From Terriglobia bacterium (lineage in GTDB: Bacteria > Acidobacteriota > Terriglobia > UBA7540), in NCBI GenBank assembly GCA_020072905.1, contig JAIQGB010000057.1, forward strand, positions 1 through 19,920: a DNA stretch of 19,920 bases, written 5' to 3'. Position 1 is the stretch's first letter, and each line of letters starts with the position of its first letter. The translations under genes and the position numbers were made by a program. Below, in pieces: positions 1 through 6,483 of the stretch. The notes under the pieces are model-generated. The model did no database searches, was not told the DNA's origin, and saw only the letters and a program-made list of their open reading frames with translations.

Positions 1-1
1 C

Positions 2-841
2 ACCGCGCTGTTCGCGGCCGGAAGCTTGCGGCGCGACGAGGTGATCCTGGCGACGAAGGGCGGATTTCTGACCTTCGACAGCGAAGAGCCGCCGGACCCT
101 GCCGCCTATTTCCGCGAGAGGCTGATCGAGACCGGCCTGGTGCGGGCGGAGGACGTCGCGGCCGGCTGTCACGTCATTTCGCCGAAGTACCTCGCGAATC
201 AGATCGAGGTGAGCCGGCGGAACCTGGGCGTCGAAACCATCGACATCTATTACCTTCACAACCCCGAGACGCAGCTCAACGCCGTTTCGCGCGAGGAGTT
301 CTACCCCCGTCTCCGGACAGCATTTGAGGCGCTGGAGAGAGCGGTGGCGGAGAACAAGATTCGGGTTTATGGCACGGCGACGTGGAATGCCTACCGGCAG
401 GACCCGGACTCCCGGGAAGGCATTCCCCTCGCCGAGGTCCTGCGCATCGCGGAGGAGGTGGGCGGCAAAGATCATCACTGTCGCGCCGTGCAATTGCCGT
501 TCAATCTGGCCATGCCGGAGGCGCTGGTGGCGCGCACGCAGGTTTGGCAGGGCAAAGCCACCACGGTCCTGGAATTGGCCCGCGCCCAAGGCCTGACGGT
601 GTTCGCGAGCGCGAGCCTGATGCAGGCCCACCTGACGAAGGGTCTGCCCCCGCAGATTCGCGCCATGTTTCCGGGCCTGCGCACCGACGCTCAGTGCGCC
701 CTCCAGTTCGTGCGTTCGACTCCGGGCGTCACCTGCGCGCTGGTGGGCATGAGCCGGCGCGAGCACGTCGAGGAGAATCTCGCCACCGCTCGCGTCCCGC
801 CCTTCACGCTCGAGGAGTTCATCGCGGCCTTTGCCAAATAA
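2..841 (+). CDS. Aldo/keto reductase, 5' end cut by the window edge
   Basis: The frame is open from base 2 to the TAA at 839-841 (279 residues seen). The TTG at 26 is only an internal codon, so the true start lies outside the window. The visible part matches the NAD(P)H-dependent aldo/keto reductase TIM barrel. The strand carrying the family's catalytic Lys is seen as ILATKGGF (Lys at 56-58). It is followed by ETIDIYYLHNPE, a YGTATWNA strand, VQLPFNLAMPEAL and, near the C-terminus, a cofactor-binding segment (LQFVRSTPGVTCALVGMSR). The missing N-terminus should hold the catalytic Tyr/Asp region. Family members reduce aldehydes or ketones, or act on sugars, in the cytoplasm; the substrate cannot be told from sequence. 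The TPR gene begins about 110 bp downstream on the same strand. Confidence 0.9.
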   Translation, partial: TALFAAGSLRRDEVILATKGGFLTFDSEEPPDPAAYFRERLIETGLVRAEDVAAGCHVISPKYLANQIEVSRRNLGVETIDIYYLHNPETQLNAVSREEFYPRLRTAFEALERAVAENKIRVYGTATWNAYRQDPDSREGIPLAEVLRIAEEVGGKDHHCRAVQLPFNLAMPEALVARTQVWQGKATTVLELARAQGLTVFASASLMQAHLTKGLPPQIRAMFPGLRTDAQCALQFVRSTPGVTCALVGMSRREHVEENLATARVPPFTLEEFIAAFAK

Positions 842-953
842 GCCGTGGCGTCGTTTTCGACCTCGCGGCAGGGTCTCGCGGCTGCAAAGCCGGATTTGTG
901 AAAAATGTCGGGACCCAAAGACTGCCCGACTCTCAGACTCAAAGACATTTGTG

Positions 954-1757
954 ATGACCGGTAGGAATCCCAAATTCGCGCAAGCCCTCGAGGCACTGAG
1001 TCAGGCCGACTTCTCGACGGCCATCGGACTTCTCAGCGAAGTTGTCGTGGAGGATGCGGAGAACCCCGAAGCCTGGATGCAGCTCGGAGTGTGCTACCTC
1101 GAAACGCGCCAGCCGGACCTGGCGCTCGAAGCGCTCACCCGCGCCATAAGGGCAAATCCCCAGAACGCCACGGCCCATTACCTGCTCGGCAACGCGCTGG
1201 GGAGCCTGGGCAACCTCGAGCGGGCGGCGGCCTGCTACCGCAAGGCGCTCGAAATCGAGCCCCATCATGCCAAGGCAGAAGAGTTTCTCATTAAAGCTGA
1301 GTCGCTCCTGGCCAGCCGCGAGCACTACCGAGCGGCACTGAAGCTCCTTTACGCCTCGTCGCCTGGCGCCGCCGACCTCAACCAGGCGCTGCGGGAGCTG
1401 ATCCAGTCGGTCGCAATCTTCTCCGAGTCTCCGGCCCGCGACAATTTCCTCGAATGCGCGCGGAAGTTGCTCGAGCTCAGAACGGAATGGCCCATCCCCA
1501 TGCCCGCGGATCCCGGACTCGACCTCTGGGCTGCGGCCTGCAAGCGCGGCTGGCATTGCGTGCGCTTCGCAAACTGGGTGGGGGCGCGCGCGGCTTACGA
1601 AGAGGCCCTTGTCTACCGCCTCCAAGACGCCTTCGTCCACCACGCCCTGGGGTTCTGCTTTGCCGAACTGGGCGAACTGGACGACGCGCTCCGGGCCTGG
1701 CTGCGTGTCCTCGAGCTCGACCCCGACTACGATTTCACGCGCTTCGGTGCTCCCTGA
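954..1757 (+). CDS. Tetratricopeptide repeat (TPR) protein
   Basis: This is a 267-residue protein if it starts at ATG 954; GTG 951 is directly in front and equally possible. The frame stays open upstream to about 831, but that part is Arg-rich and unlike TPR sequence, so I chose 954. There is no convincing Shine-Dalgarno. Residues about 5-115 form three TPR units (e.g. AWMQLGVCYLETRQPDLALEAL and AHYLLGNALGSLGNLERAAA, each with the small/large residue pattern of TPR helices). A final TPR pair lies near the C-terminus (HHALGFCFAELGELDDALRA). The middle (about 120-200) is helical with no repeat that I recognise. No signal peptide or membrane span is visible, so it is probably a cytoplasmic scaffold protein. 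The partner is unknown. It ends 60 bp before the IS element. Confidence 0.8.
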   Translation: MTGRNPKFAQALEALSQADFSTAIGLLSEVVVEDAENPEAWMQLGVCYLETRQPDLALEALTRAIRANPQNATAHYLLGNALGSLGNLERAAACYRKALEIEPHHAKAEEFLIKAESLLASREHYRAALKLLYASSPGAADLNQALRELIQSVAIFSESPARDNFLECARKLLELRTEWPIPMPADPGLDLWAAACKRGWHCVRFANWVGARAAYEEALVYRLQDAFVHHALGFCFAELGELDDALRAWLRVLELDPDYDFTRFGAP

Positions 1758-1808
1758 GGAGCCGGAACGATCCATCCTCCAGCCCTGCACTCGCACTGCG
1801 CACACGAG

Positions 1809-2900
1809 TTAGGGAAACCTGGGTATATCGTATCCCCCCTGTGGGGTGGGGCGGTCGTCTCGACGCACTGTGTCGAGACGATAATCGAGGAAGAGGGGGG
1901 GAAGCAAGCAGAGGTTGAGGGGGAGGCGGGGAGCGAGTTGCTGGATGATCTGCCATGGGGTGAGATCTCCCTTGTGGGAATTGGGGCGAGCCAGGTTGAA
2001 GTAGAGCTGGTAGAGGGAAGCCTTGGCCAAGAACTCCGCGCGGCTGGAGAAAGTTTCCAGGTCGAAGAACTCGTCTTCGATGAGGCGGTGAACGGTCTCG
2101 ACATCGCTCTGGTAGGTATGGGCACCGGGCGGGATGCGCTCGTGCTGGGAGCCGAAGAAGGTGACGGCAGCGGGGAAGTGAGAGCGCGAGCCGTCCGGCT
2201 GCAACTCGCCGATGAACTCGCCGCCGTTGTCGGTCTGCCAGGTGACGTCGCGCAAGTTGACGCCGCAGCGCTGCAAGTGAGTCTGGATGCGTTGGGCGAA
2301 CAACTCGCTGGCCTGGGCCGAGCGCTGGGAAGCATAAGCGAGGAACTGCAGGCCACTGCGCACCTCGCGAGCGGTGTATTGGACGACCGGCAAGCGGCGC
2401 GCCTGCATCTGCGGCCAGTAGTGGGGGATATCGTCGAGGTCCTTGGTGTCGGCGGAGATCTGCTGGAACAAGGCCCAGGTGGCTTTCAGCGCGGCGAGAT
2501 CCTGTTTCTTTTGGTACTTGCGACGGCGGCGATGGAGCAGCCCGTGCTCGCGCAGAAGGCGAGAGATGGCCCCGTGGCCCAGGGGCAGTTCCCATTCGCG
2601 TTGCAAGCGCCGGGCGCCGAAGGTGGGCAACCGGCGACGCAACTCGACCACCCGCTGGGCCAACGCGCCGACGATCTTGTGCGGACAGGAGTGCGGGGCG
2701 CGCGAGAGTTCCCGCAACCCCTGCAACCCTTGCCCCTCGTACCGCCGCAGCCACTTGCGCACCGTGGGGACGGTGGTGCGAAAGGCCCGGGCTGCGGCTT
2801 TGATGCCGTGCTGACGGGCGTGCGTGACCAGGCGGAGGCGATAATCAAAAGCGTTCTTCATGTGACGAACCACGTCGAAGTAAGAGACGGGAGCGGGCAT
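1809..2900 (-). CDS. DDE transposase of an IS481/IS3-like element
   Basis: This 363-residue transposase is the only gene of the IS. Residues about 15-60 form a helix-turn-helix (HGIKAAARAFRTTVPTVRKW). A second helical DNA-binding part follows (about 75-125). The integrase core then carries a likely first acidic residue in QQISADTKDL, the second Asp in WQTDNGGEF, and the Glu in DVETVHRLIEDEF. The one-gene layout and integrase core fit IS481-type elements better than two-frame IS3 elements, but the exact family needs a search. Met14 (2861) is an alternative start; neither has a clear Shine-Dalgarno. The C-terminus (GGYDIPRFP) is translated through the left inverted repeat, and the TAA lies just outside it. 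All catalytic residues appear present, so the enzyme may be active. Confidence 0.9.
   Translation of the reverse strand: MPAPVSYFDVVRHMKNAFDYRLRLVTHARQHGIKAAARAFRTTVPTVRKWLRRYEGQGLQGLRELSRAPHSCPHKIVGALAQRVVELRRRLPTFGARRLQREWELPLGHGAISRLLREHGLLHRRRRKYQKKQDLAALKATWALFQQISADTKDLDDIPHYWPQMQARRLPVVQYTAREVRSGLQFLAYASQRSAQASELFAQRIQTHLQRCGVNLRDVTWQTDNGGEFIGELQPDGSRSHFPAAVTFFGSQHERIPPGAHTYQSDVETVHRLIEDEFFDLETFSSRAEFLAKASLYQLYFNLARPNSHKGDLTPWQIIQQLAPRLPLNLCLLPPLFLDYRLDTVRRDDRPTPQGGYDIPRFP
1818..1846 (+). repeat. Left terminal inverted repeat of the IS
   Basis: It contains GTATATCGTATCCCCCCTGT, which matches the complement of the right end (GTACATCGTATCCCCTCTGT) with two mismatches over those 20 bases. 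It is also coding: the last residues of the transposase are translated across it. Confidence 0.75.
1855..1881. repeat. Subterminal hairpin, left end of the IS
   Basis: A perfect 10-bp stem, TCGTCTCGAC (1855-1864) and GTCGAGACGA (1872-1881), encloses a 7-base loop. It lies inside the transposase reading frame just interior to the left repeat. Confidence 0.7.
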
Positions 2901-2926
2901 AGGCCTGGGATTTTAGGCCGGCCGGC

Positions 2927-2957
2927 GGCTGCCTTGGTCCCCCCCACCAAGGCAGCC
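2927..2957. repeat. Subterminal hairpin, right end of the IS
   Basis: A perfect 12-bp stem, GGCTGCCTTGGT (2927-2938) and ACCAAGGCAGCC (2946-2957), has a loop of seven C. It lies 27 bases upstream of the transposase start. A transcript entering from outside would form this stem; known IS elements use such hairpins to block read-through expression, so that role is possible here but is inference. The rest of 2901-3021 is non-coding IS sequence, including a pyrimidine-rich tract at about 2959-2990. Confidence 0.7.
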
Positions 2958-2992
2958 ATCTCTCTTCTCCTCCTCTCACTCACACACTTCAA

Positions 2993-3021
2993 TCCCACAG
3001 AGGGGATACGATGTACCAAGG
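2993..3021 (-). repeat. Right terminal inverted repeat of the IS
   Basis: On the plus strand it reads ACAGAGGGGATACGATGTAC in its core, the complement of the left repeat. Its outer part ACCAAGGCAG (3015-3024) is also one arm of the subterminal hairpin at 2927-2957. Confidence 0.75.
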
Positions 3022-3043
3022 CAGTTCCAGGCCGCGGCGCGCC

Positions 3044-3072
3044 TTGACAAAGCGGGGGCTTTCAGTTAGGTT
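3044..3072 (+). promoter_or_regulatory. Putative sigma70-like promoter of the SAM hydrolase gene
   Basis: TTGACA (3044-3049) is a perfect -35. TAGGTT (3067-3072) is a weak -10 at 17-bp spacing. The start of transcription would fall near 3079, leaving a leader of about 36 nt. It lies just outside the IS right end. Confidence 0.45.
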
Positions 3073-3114
3073 GCCTCCCTTGCTCCTTCAGTACTCAAAC
3101 CACATTGCAGGGGG

Positions 3115-3867
3115 GTGGATTTGCCGCGCAAACAGGTCGTCACGCTCATCACCGATTTCGGCGACGCCGATCATTACGTGGGCGTGATCAAGGGCGTCAT
3201 TGCGGGAATCAATCCCGAAGTCGAAATCATCGACATCTGTCACCAAGTGAATTCCTACGACATCTTCGACGGCGCCTACTCCCTCGCGCAGAGCTACCGT
3301 TTCTTCCCCGTCGACACGATCCATCTGGTGGTCGTCGATCCCGGGGTGGGCACGGCGCGGCGGCCAATCCTGGCGCGCACGATGAACTACAAGTTCGTGG
3401 CCCCGGACAACGGCGTCCTCTCGCTCATTTACGAGCGCGAGGAATCCATTGAAGTGCGTCACATTACCTCCGACCATTACTTCCTGAACCCGGTCAGCAA
3501 CACCTTTCACGCGCGCGACATCTTTGCCCCGGTCGTGGGCTGGCTCAGCAGAGGCGTCGAGGTGGATAAGTTCGGCGAGCCCATCACCGATTACGCGAAG
3601 TTCCTCTCGCCCAAGCCCAAGCGGGTCAGCGACCAGCTTTTGAAAGGCGTGGCGCTGCGCGTCGACAAGTTCGGGAACATCATCACCAACATCTGCCCGG
3701 AAGACGTTCCGCAGCTCTTCCAGGAGAATCCCCCACCCTTCAAGATCATCATCAACGAGCAGGAGATCACCCGCTTGAACCTCTCCTACACGATTTGGAG
3801 ATTTGCACCAACCGCGGGTCCGCGGCGAAGGCTCTCAACGCCGGCCGCGGCGCGGAAGTCGGCGTGA
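3115..3867 (+). CDS. SAM hydroxide adenosyltransferase (DUF62 family), frameshifted near the C-terminus
   Basis: Family members split S-adenosylmethionine with water into adenosine and methionine. The start is GTG 3115, touching a run of G after GCA; TTG 3121 is better spaced from that run and is an alternative. Family motifs are intact up to about residue 225: LITDFGDADHYVGVIKGVI, VVDPGVGTARRPI, PDNGVLSL, FHARDIFAPVVGWLSRG and VDKFGNIITNI. After LNLSYT (ending at 3792) the frame reads a non-family tail (IWRFAPTAGPRRR...). The expected ending LEICTNRGSAAKALNAGRG is present, but in another frame from 3795. Roughly 50 bases that normally lie between SY and LEI are missing, and the loss is out of frame. 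The protein therefore lacks its C-terminal strands and may be inactive, or the deletion may be an assembly error. Confidence 0.85.
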   Translation: MDLPRKQVVTLITDFGDADHYVGVIKGVIAGINPEVEIIDICHQVNSYDIFDGAYSLAQSYRFFPVDTIHLVVVDPGVGTARRPILARTMNYKFVAPDNGVLSLIYEREESIEVRHITSDHYFLNPVSNTFHARDIFAPVVGWLSRGVEVDKFGEPITDYAKFLSPKPKRVSDQLLKGVALRVDKFGNIITNICPEDVPQLFQENPPPFKIIINEQEITRLNLSYTIWRFAPTAGPRRRLSTPAAARKSA

Positions 3868-3899
3868 TGCTCGGCGAAGGCGCGTCCCCCACAGCCTGA
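3795..3899 (+). pseudogene. Out-of-frame C-terminal piece of the SAM hydrolase
   Basis: From 3795 the frame reads LEICTNRGSAAKALNAGRG and ends in EVGVMLGEGASPTA before TGA 3897-3899. This is the usual DUF62 C-terminus. It has no start of its own and belongs to the gene beginning at 3115, from which it is separated by an internal deletion of a length not divisible by 3. Confidence 0.8.
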
Positions 3900-3933
3900 A
3901 GAGCCGGCGCGGCTGCCCTGAGACGAGGACCTG

Positions 3934-3985
3934 AACCCCCATGCCCTGCAGAGGCGGCACTCTCACCTCAGGAGGGATGGGGGTT
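3934..3985. terminator. Possible bidirectional hairpin between convergent genes
   Basis: AACCCCCAT (3934-3942) pairs perfectly with ATGGGGGTT (3977-3985). The stem extends by CCCT/AGGG after one bulged G, giving about 13 bp. It lies between the SAM hydrolase and the convergent CNNM gene and overlaps the last codons of the latter. There is no T run on either strand, so it is not a classical rho-independent terminator. Confidence 0.3.
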
Positions 3986-5332
3986 CGCCGCTGCGGGCGC
4001 GGCCACCGCCAGCTTCTCGACCCTGACGCGCGCGACGCGACGTCCCTCCATTTCGAGCACCGTGTAGCGGCGGCCCTCGAAGACGAAGGTCTCCCCGCCC
4101 GACGGAATCGCACCCAATTGCGCGAGCACAAAGCCCGCCAGCGTCTCGTAGCCCGCGCCCCGCGGCAGCACGACATCGTAATCGTCGGCGAGGGCGCGAA
4201 GGTTGATGGACCCGTCAACGACCAGGACGTTTTCCGCCACGCGGTGAATCGCCTTCTCCTCGCGATCATATTCGTCCTGAATCTCGCCCACGATTTGCTC
4301 GAGGATATCCTCCAGGGTGACGAGTCCGACGAACGTGCCGAACTCGTCCACCACGAGCGCCATCTGGGAGTGGCGCGCCCGCGCTGCGTCGAGCATCTGC
4401 GCGAGGGACATCGCCTCGGGGACGATCATCGGCTGATAGAGCAGCCCCTTCAGGTCGAGGGGAGCATCCAGCGGCACGCGCATGCGGAGACGGTCATACG
4501 TGACGCGCAGCAGGTCCTTGGTGTTCAGGATGCCGACCAGATGATCGGGTGAGCCCTCGTAGATCGGCACGCGCGAATAGCGGTCTTCGACGACGTGTTG
4601 GAGCAGAGCGTGCAAATCCTCAGTCATGGCTAGGCAGGTAATCTTGGGCCGAGGCACCATGACCTCCCGGACGCGAATGTTCTGCAGGTCGAAGACGCTC
4701 TGGATCATCTCTTCCTGCTCTTCGTCGAGCAGCCCGCGCCTGCGAATGCCCGCGACGATCAGCTTCACTTCTTCGGGAGTGTGGAACATACCGTGACTCG
4801 TCCCGGGCGTATGGCCAATCAGGCGCAGAACACCGCTCGCCAGGGCGTCCAGGCCACGAACCGGATACTGGGTGAGCTTCAGGAAGAGGGCCATCAAAGG
4901 AGCAATGAGCAGCGAGACCCGTTCCGCGCGGTCGTACGCCAGTGCCTTGGGCACGAGCTCCCCGAGCACCATCAGCAACGTGGTGATGATAAGAAAAGCG
5001 ATCCCGACCGCGATGGAGTGCGCCACCGCCACGGCAACGATTCGGTCCAGGGAACCTTCCAGCGCGGCTTCTATGGCGCGCGCCATGATCGTCTCGCCGA
5101 GCGCGCCCATCAGCAGGCTGGCCACGGTGATGCCGAGCTGGATCCCCGAAAAAAGCAGCCCGACGTCCCCGAGCAGCGACTGCACCAGGCGCGCGCGCGA
5201 GTCACCCTCACGGGCAAGCTGCTCCAGCCGCGTGCGCCGCACGCTGAGTAGCGCGTACTCCGCCGCCACAAAGAACCCATTGAGCAGAACCAGCCCCAGA
5301 ATCAACAGGGCCTGCCCGGACGCCTGTAGCAT
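3968..5332 (-). CDS. CNNM/CorC-type membrane protein (DUF21, CBS pair, CorC_HlyC domain)
   Basis: This 454-residue protein starts at ATG 5332; the frame is open further upstream, but that part is Arg-rich and not family-like. Domains in order: a DUF21 membrane region (about 5-190) beginning LLILGLVLLNGFFVAAEYAL, with SGIQLGITVASLLMG and VLGELVPKALA; a CBS pair (about 200-340) with REVMVPRPKI, YSRVPIYEGSPDHLVGIL and MALVVDEFGTFVGLVTLEDI; and a CorC_HlyC domain (about 360-435) with VDGSINL and ETLAGFVLAQLG. Family members sit in the inner membrane and are linked to Mg/Co export or Mg homeostasis; older annotations call them hemolysins. No Shine-Dalgarno is visible. The first seven or so codons overlap, in antisense, a molybdopterin oxidoreductase fragment, so the native start region was probably replaced by rearrangement. 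Confidence 0.9.
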   Translation of the reverse strand: MLQASGQALLILGLVLLNGFFVAAEYALLSVRRTRLEQLAREGDSRARLVQSLLGDVGLLFSGIQLGITVASLLMGALGETIMARAIEAALEGSLDRIVAVAVAHSIAVGIAFLIITTLLMVLGELVPKALAYDRAERVSLLIAPLMALFLKLTQYPVRGLDALASGVLRLIGHTPGTSHGMFHTPEEVKLIVAGIRRRGLLDEEQEEMIQSVFDLQNIRVREVMVPRPKITCLAMTEDLHALLQHVVEDRYSRVPIYEGSPDHLVGILNTKDLLRVTYDRLRMRVPLDAPLDLKGLLYQPMIVPEAMSLAQMLDAARARHSQMALVVDEFGTFVGLVTLEDILEQIVGEIQDEYDREEKAIHRVAENVLVVDGSINLRALADDYDVVLPRGAGYETLAGFVLAQLGAIPSGGETFVFEGRRYTVLEMEGRRVARVRVEKLAVAAPAAANPHPS

Positions 5333-5572
5333 TCTGGCGACGACAGAAAATGGACGTGTGGTGCGCCTGCAAGGCGACCCCGACCACCCCTTGACGCGTG
5401 GGTTCCTGGGCCACAAACTGGTGAACTACGATCGGCGGATCTATTCGCCGCTGCGGGTTCTCTTTCCGCAGCGCCGAGGCGGCACGAAAGGCGAGGGGAG
5501 ATTCGTGCGTGTCACCTGGGACGAAGCCCTCGACGAGATCGCCGCGCGCTTCAAGTCCATCGCGGCCACGGC
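5310..5572 (+). pseudogene. Fragment of a molybdopterin oxidoreductase gene (N-terminal part)
   Basis: In one frame this stretch reads CPDACSILATTENGRVVRLQ, then GDPDHPLTRGFLGHKLVNYD, RRIYSPLRVLFPQRR and GRFVRVTWDEALDEIAARFK. That is the N-terminal Fe-S and first molybdopterin domain region of the formate dehydrogenase-like/DMSO reductase superfamily. The usual CPxD that should precede CPDAC is missing (the sequence is RINRACPDAC). The last Fe-S Cys of the family (GFLC) is Gly here (GFLG). Family likeness stops after IAA, at about 5570, and a TGA follows at 5598-5600. No start codon belongs to it. It is a remnant of about 90 codons out of a protein usually longer than 600 residues. Its 5' end overlaps the start of the CNNM gene on the other strand. 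Confidence 0.85.
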
Positions 5573-5720
5573 ACCAATACACTGGTCTCTGCGCGTCTGA
5601 CCGATCTCGGCGGCGGATCGACGTTTCAATGCAACCTTGTGGAGGTGGAAAAGGAGAAGATGGTATTTGGCAGGTGGGGGGATAGGAGAAATCCCACTTG
5701 AAACCAACGACGGACATCGA

Positions 5721-6398
5721 ATGGAACAATTTCTTACCGCCCGCTTGCGGTGCTACTACGAGATCGATTTGCCGCAGCACCAGCACGCCAAGAAACGCCG
5801 GCCGCTGCTCATCGCTTTGCACGGCTTTCAAGGGAACAAGGACTCGATGATGCGCCTGGCGCGACGCGTCGCCGACGGGAAGATGATTGTCATCTCCCTC
5901 CAGGGCCCAAACCAATTCTGGTTCCGGCTGGGGGAGGACCAGAACAAATACAACGTCGGCTTCGGATGGGGCACAAACTATAAGATGGAGGATTCCGTCG
6001 AGCTCCATCACCGCAACATCCTCGCCTTGATTGATCTTGCCGCCAAGAAGCATCGGGCCGACCCCGCACGAGTTTTTCTGCTGGGTTTCTCGCAAGCCTG
6101 CGCGTACAACTACCGATTCGTCTTCAGCCACCCGCACACGGTGCGCGGCGTCATTGCCGTGTGTGGAGGTGTCCCGCACGACTGGAACGAGAATTCGCGG
6201 TACCAGCCGTCTCTCACCCATGTCTTGCACATCGCCGCCATGGAGGATGAGTGGTACACGCGCGAAAAGAACCTGGAATTCCGCCGGCAGCTCGCCGGGC
6301 GCGCGGCTTCACTCGACTTCCGGTTTTATCAGTCCACCCACCGCTTTCCCCGCGCGGCGATCCCGCACATCCGCCGCTGGATTGAGAACCACTTGTGA
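5721..6398 (+). CDS. Alpha/beta hydrolase (phospholipase/carboxylesterase or esterase-like)
   Basis: This 225-residue protein starts at ATG 5721; the frame is open back to 5637, but the extra residues look unstructured. The family signs are an oxyanion-hole strand LLIALHGFQGNKDS, a nucleophile elbow LLGFSQAC with Ser124, an acid strand HIAAMEDEW (Asp176 likely) and the catalytic His in STHRFP (His207). Length and layout fit the phospholipase/carboxylesterase branch (PF02230-like) or feruloyl/PHB-depolymerase-like esterases. No signal peptide is visible, so it is probably cytoplasmic. The substrate is unknown. The region 5573-5720 between the molybdopterin remnant and this gene has no gene that I recognise. 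No good Shine-Dalgarno precedes 5721. Confidence 0.8.
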   Translation: MEQFLTARLRCYYEIDLPQHQHAKKRRPLLIALHGFQGNKDSMMRLARRVADGKMIVISLQGPNQFWFRLGEDQNKYNVGFGWGTNYKMEDSVELHHRNILALIDLAAKKHRADPARVFLLGFSQACAYNYRFVFSHPHTVRGVIAVCGGVPHDWNENSRYQPSLTHVLHIAAMEDEWYTREKNLEFRRQLAGRAASLDFRFYQSTHRFPRAAIPHIRRWIENHL

Positions 6399-6410
6399 TT
6401 TCGGCCCGAC

Positions 6411-6450
6411 GGAGGGGCGTCTCGCCGGGCGATTCACGAATCGCCCCTAC
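6411..6450. repeat. REP-like palindromic intergenic element
   Basis: GGGCGATTC (6427-6435) and GAATCGCCC (6438-6446) form a perfect 9-bp palindrome around AC. An outer GGGGCG (6414-6419) can alternatively pair with CGCCCC. Elements ending in CGCCCCTAC occur as dispersed repeats in many bacterial genomes. It lies between the hydrolase and pyrK and could form a hairpin in the transcript. There is no T run. Confidence 0.6.
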
Positions 6451-6483
6451 AACAAGGCGGGCAGTTCTGCTACCATAACGTAG

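Larger units (their letters stand above)
1818..3021. mobile_element. Complete IS element (~1.2 kb)
   Basis: A single transposase gene is bounded by imperfect inverted repeats at 1818-1846 (left) and 2993-3021 (right). Left and right (complemented) share ATCGTATCCCC and CTGTGGG with only a few mismatches over 29 bp. I could not find a convincing target-site duplication, so the exact outer ends are uncertain by several bases. The element sits between the TPR gene and the SAM hydrolase gene and does not obviously break either one. Confidence 0.8.

Noticed and set aside
920..950. GACT-rich stretch before the TPR gene resembling a repeat array
   Set aside because: Units recur about every 8 bases with poor identity, unlike the clean 7-base arrays elsewhere; too short to call.
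939..1805. Long minus-strand open frame opposite the TPR gene
   Set aside because: It is the antisense of a clear TPR gene, with no family motif or ribosome site; long antisense frames are expected at this GC content.
1810..3030. Target-site duplication around the IS
   Set aside because: No matching 3-9 bp direct repeat could be placed convincingly outside the two inverted repeats.
1938..3047. 369-codon plus-strand frame opposite the transposase
   Set aside because: The minus strand has intact helix-turn-helix and DDE motifs; the plus frame is low-complexity Val/Gly/Glu shadow sequence.
4872..5600. The whole 242-codon plus-strand frame as one protein
   Set aside because: Only the part from about 5310 is family-like (molybdopterin oxidoreductase). 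The earlier part is antisense to CNNM and the ATG at 4872 is not a real start.
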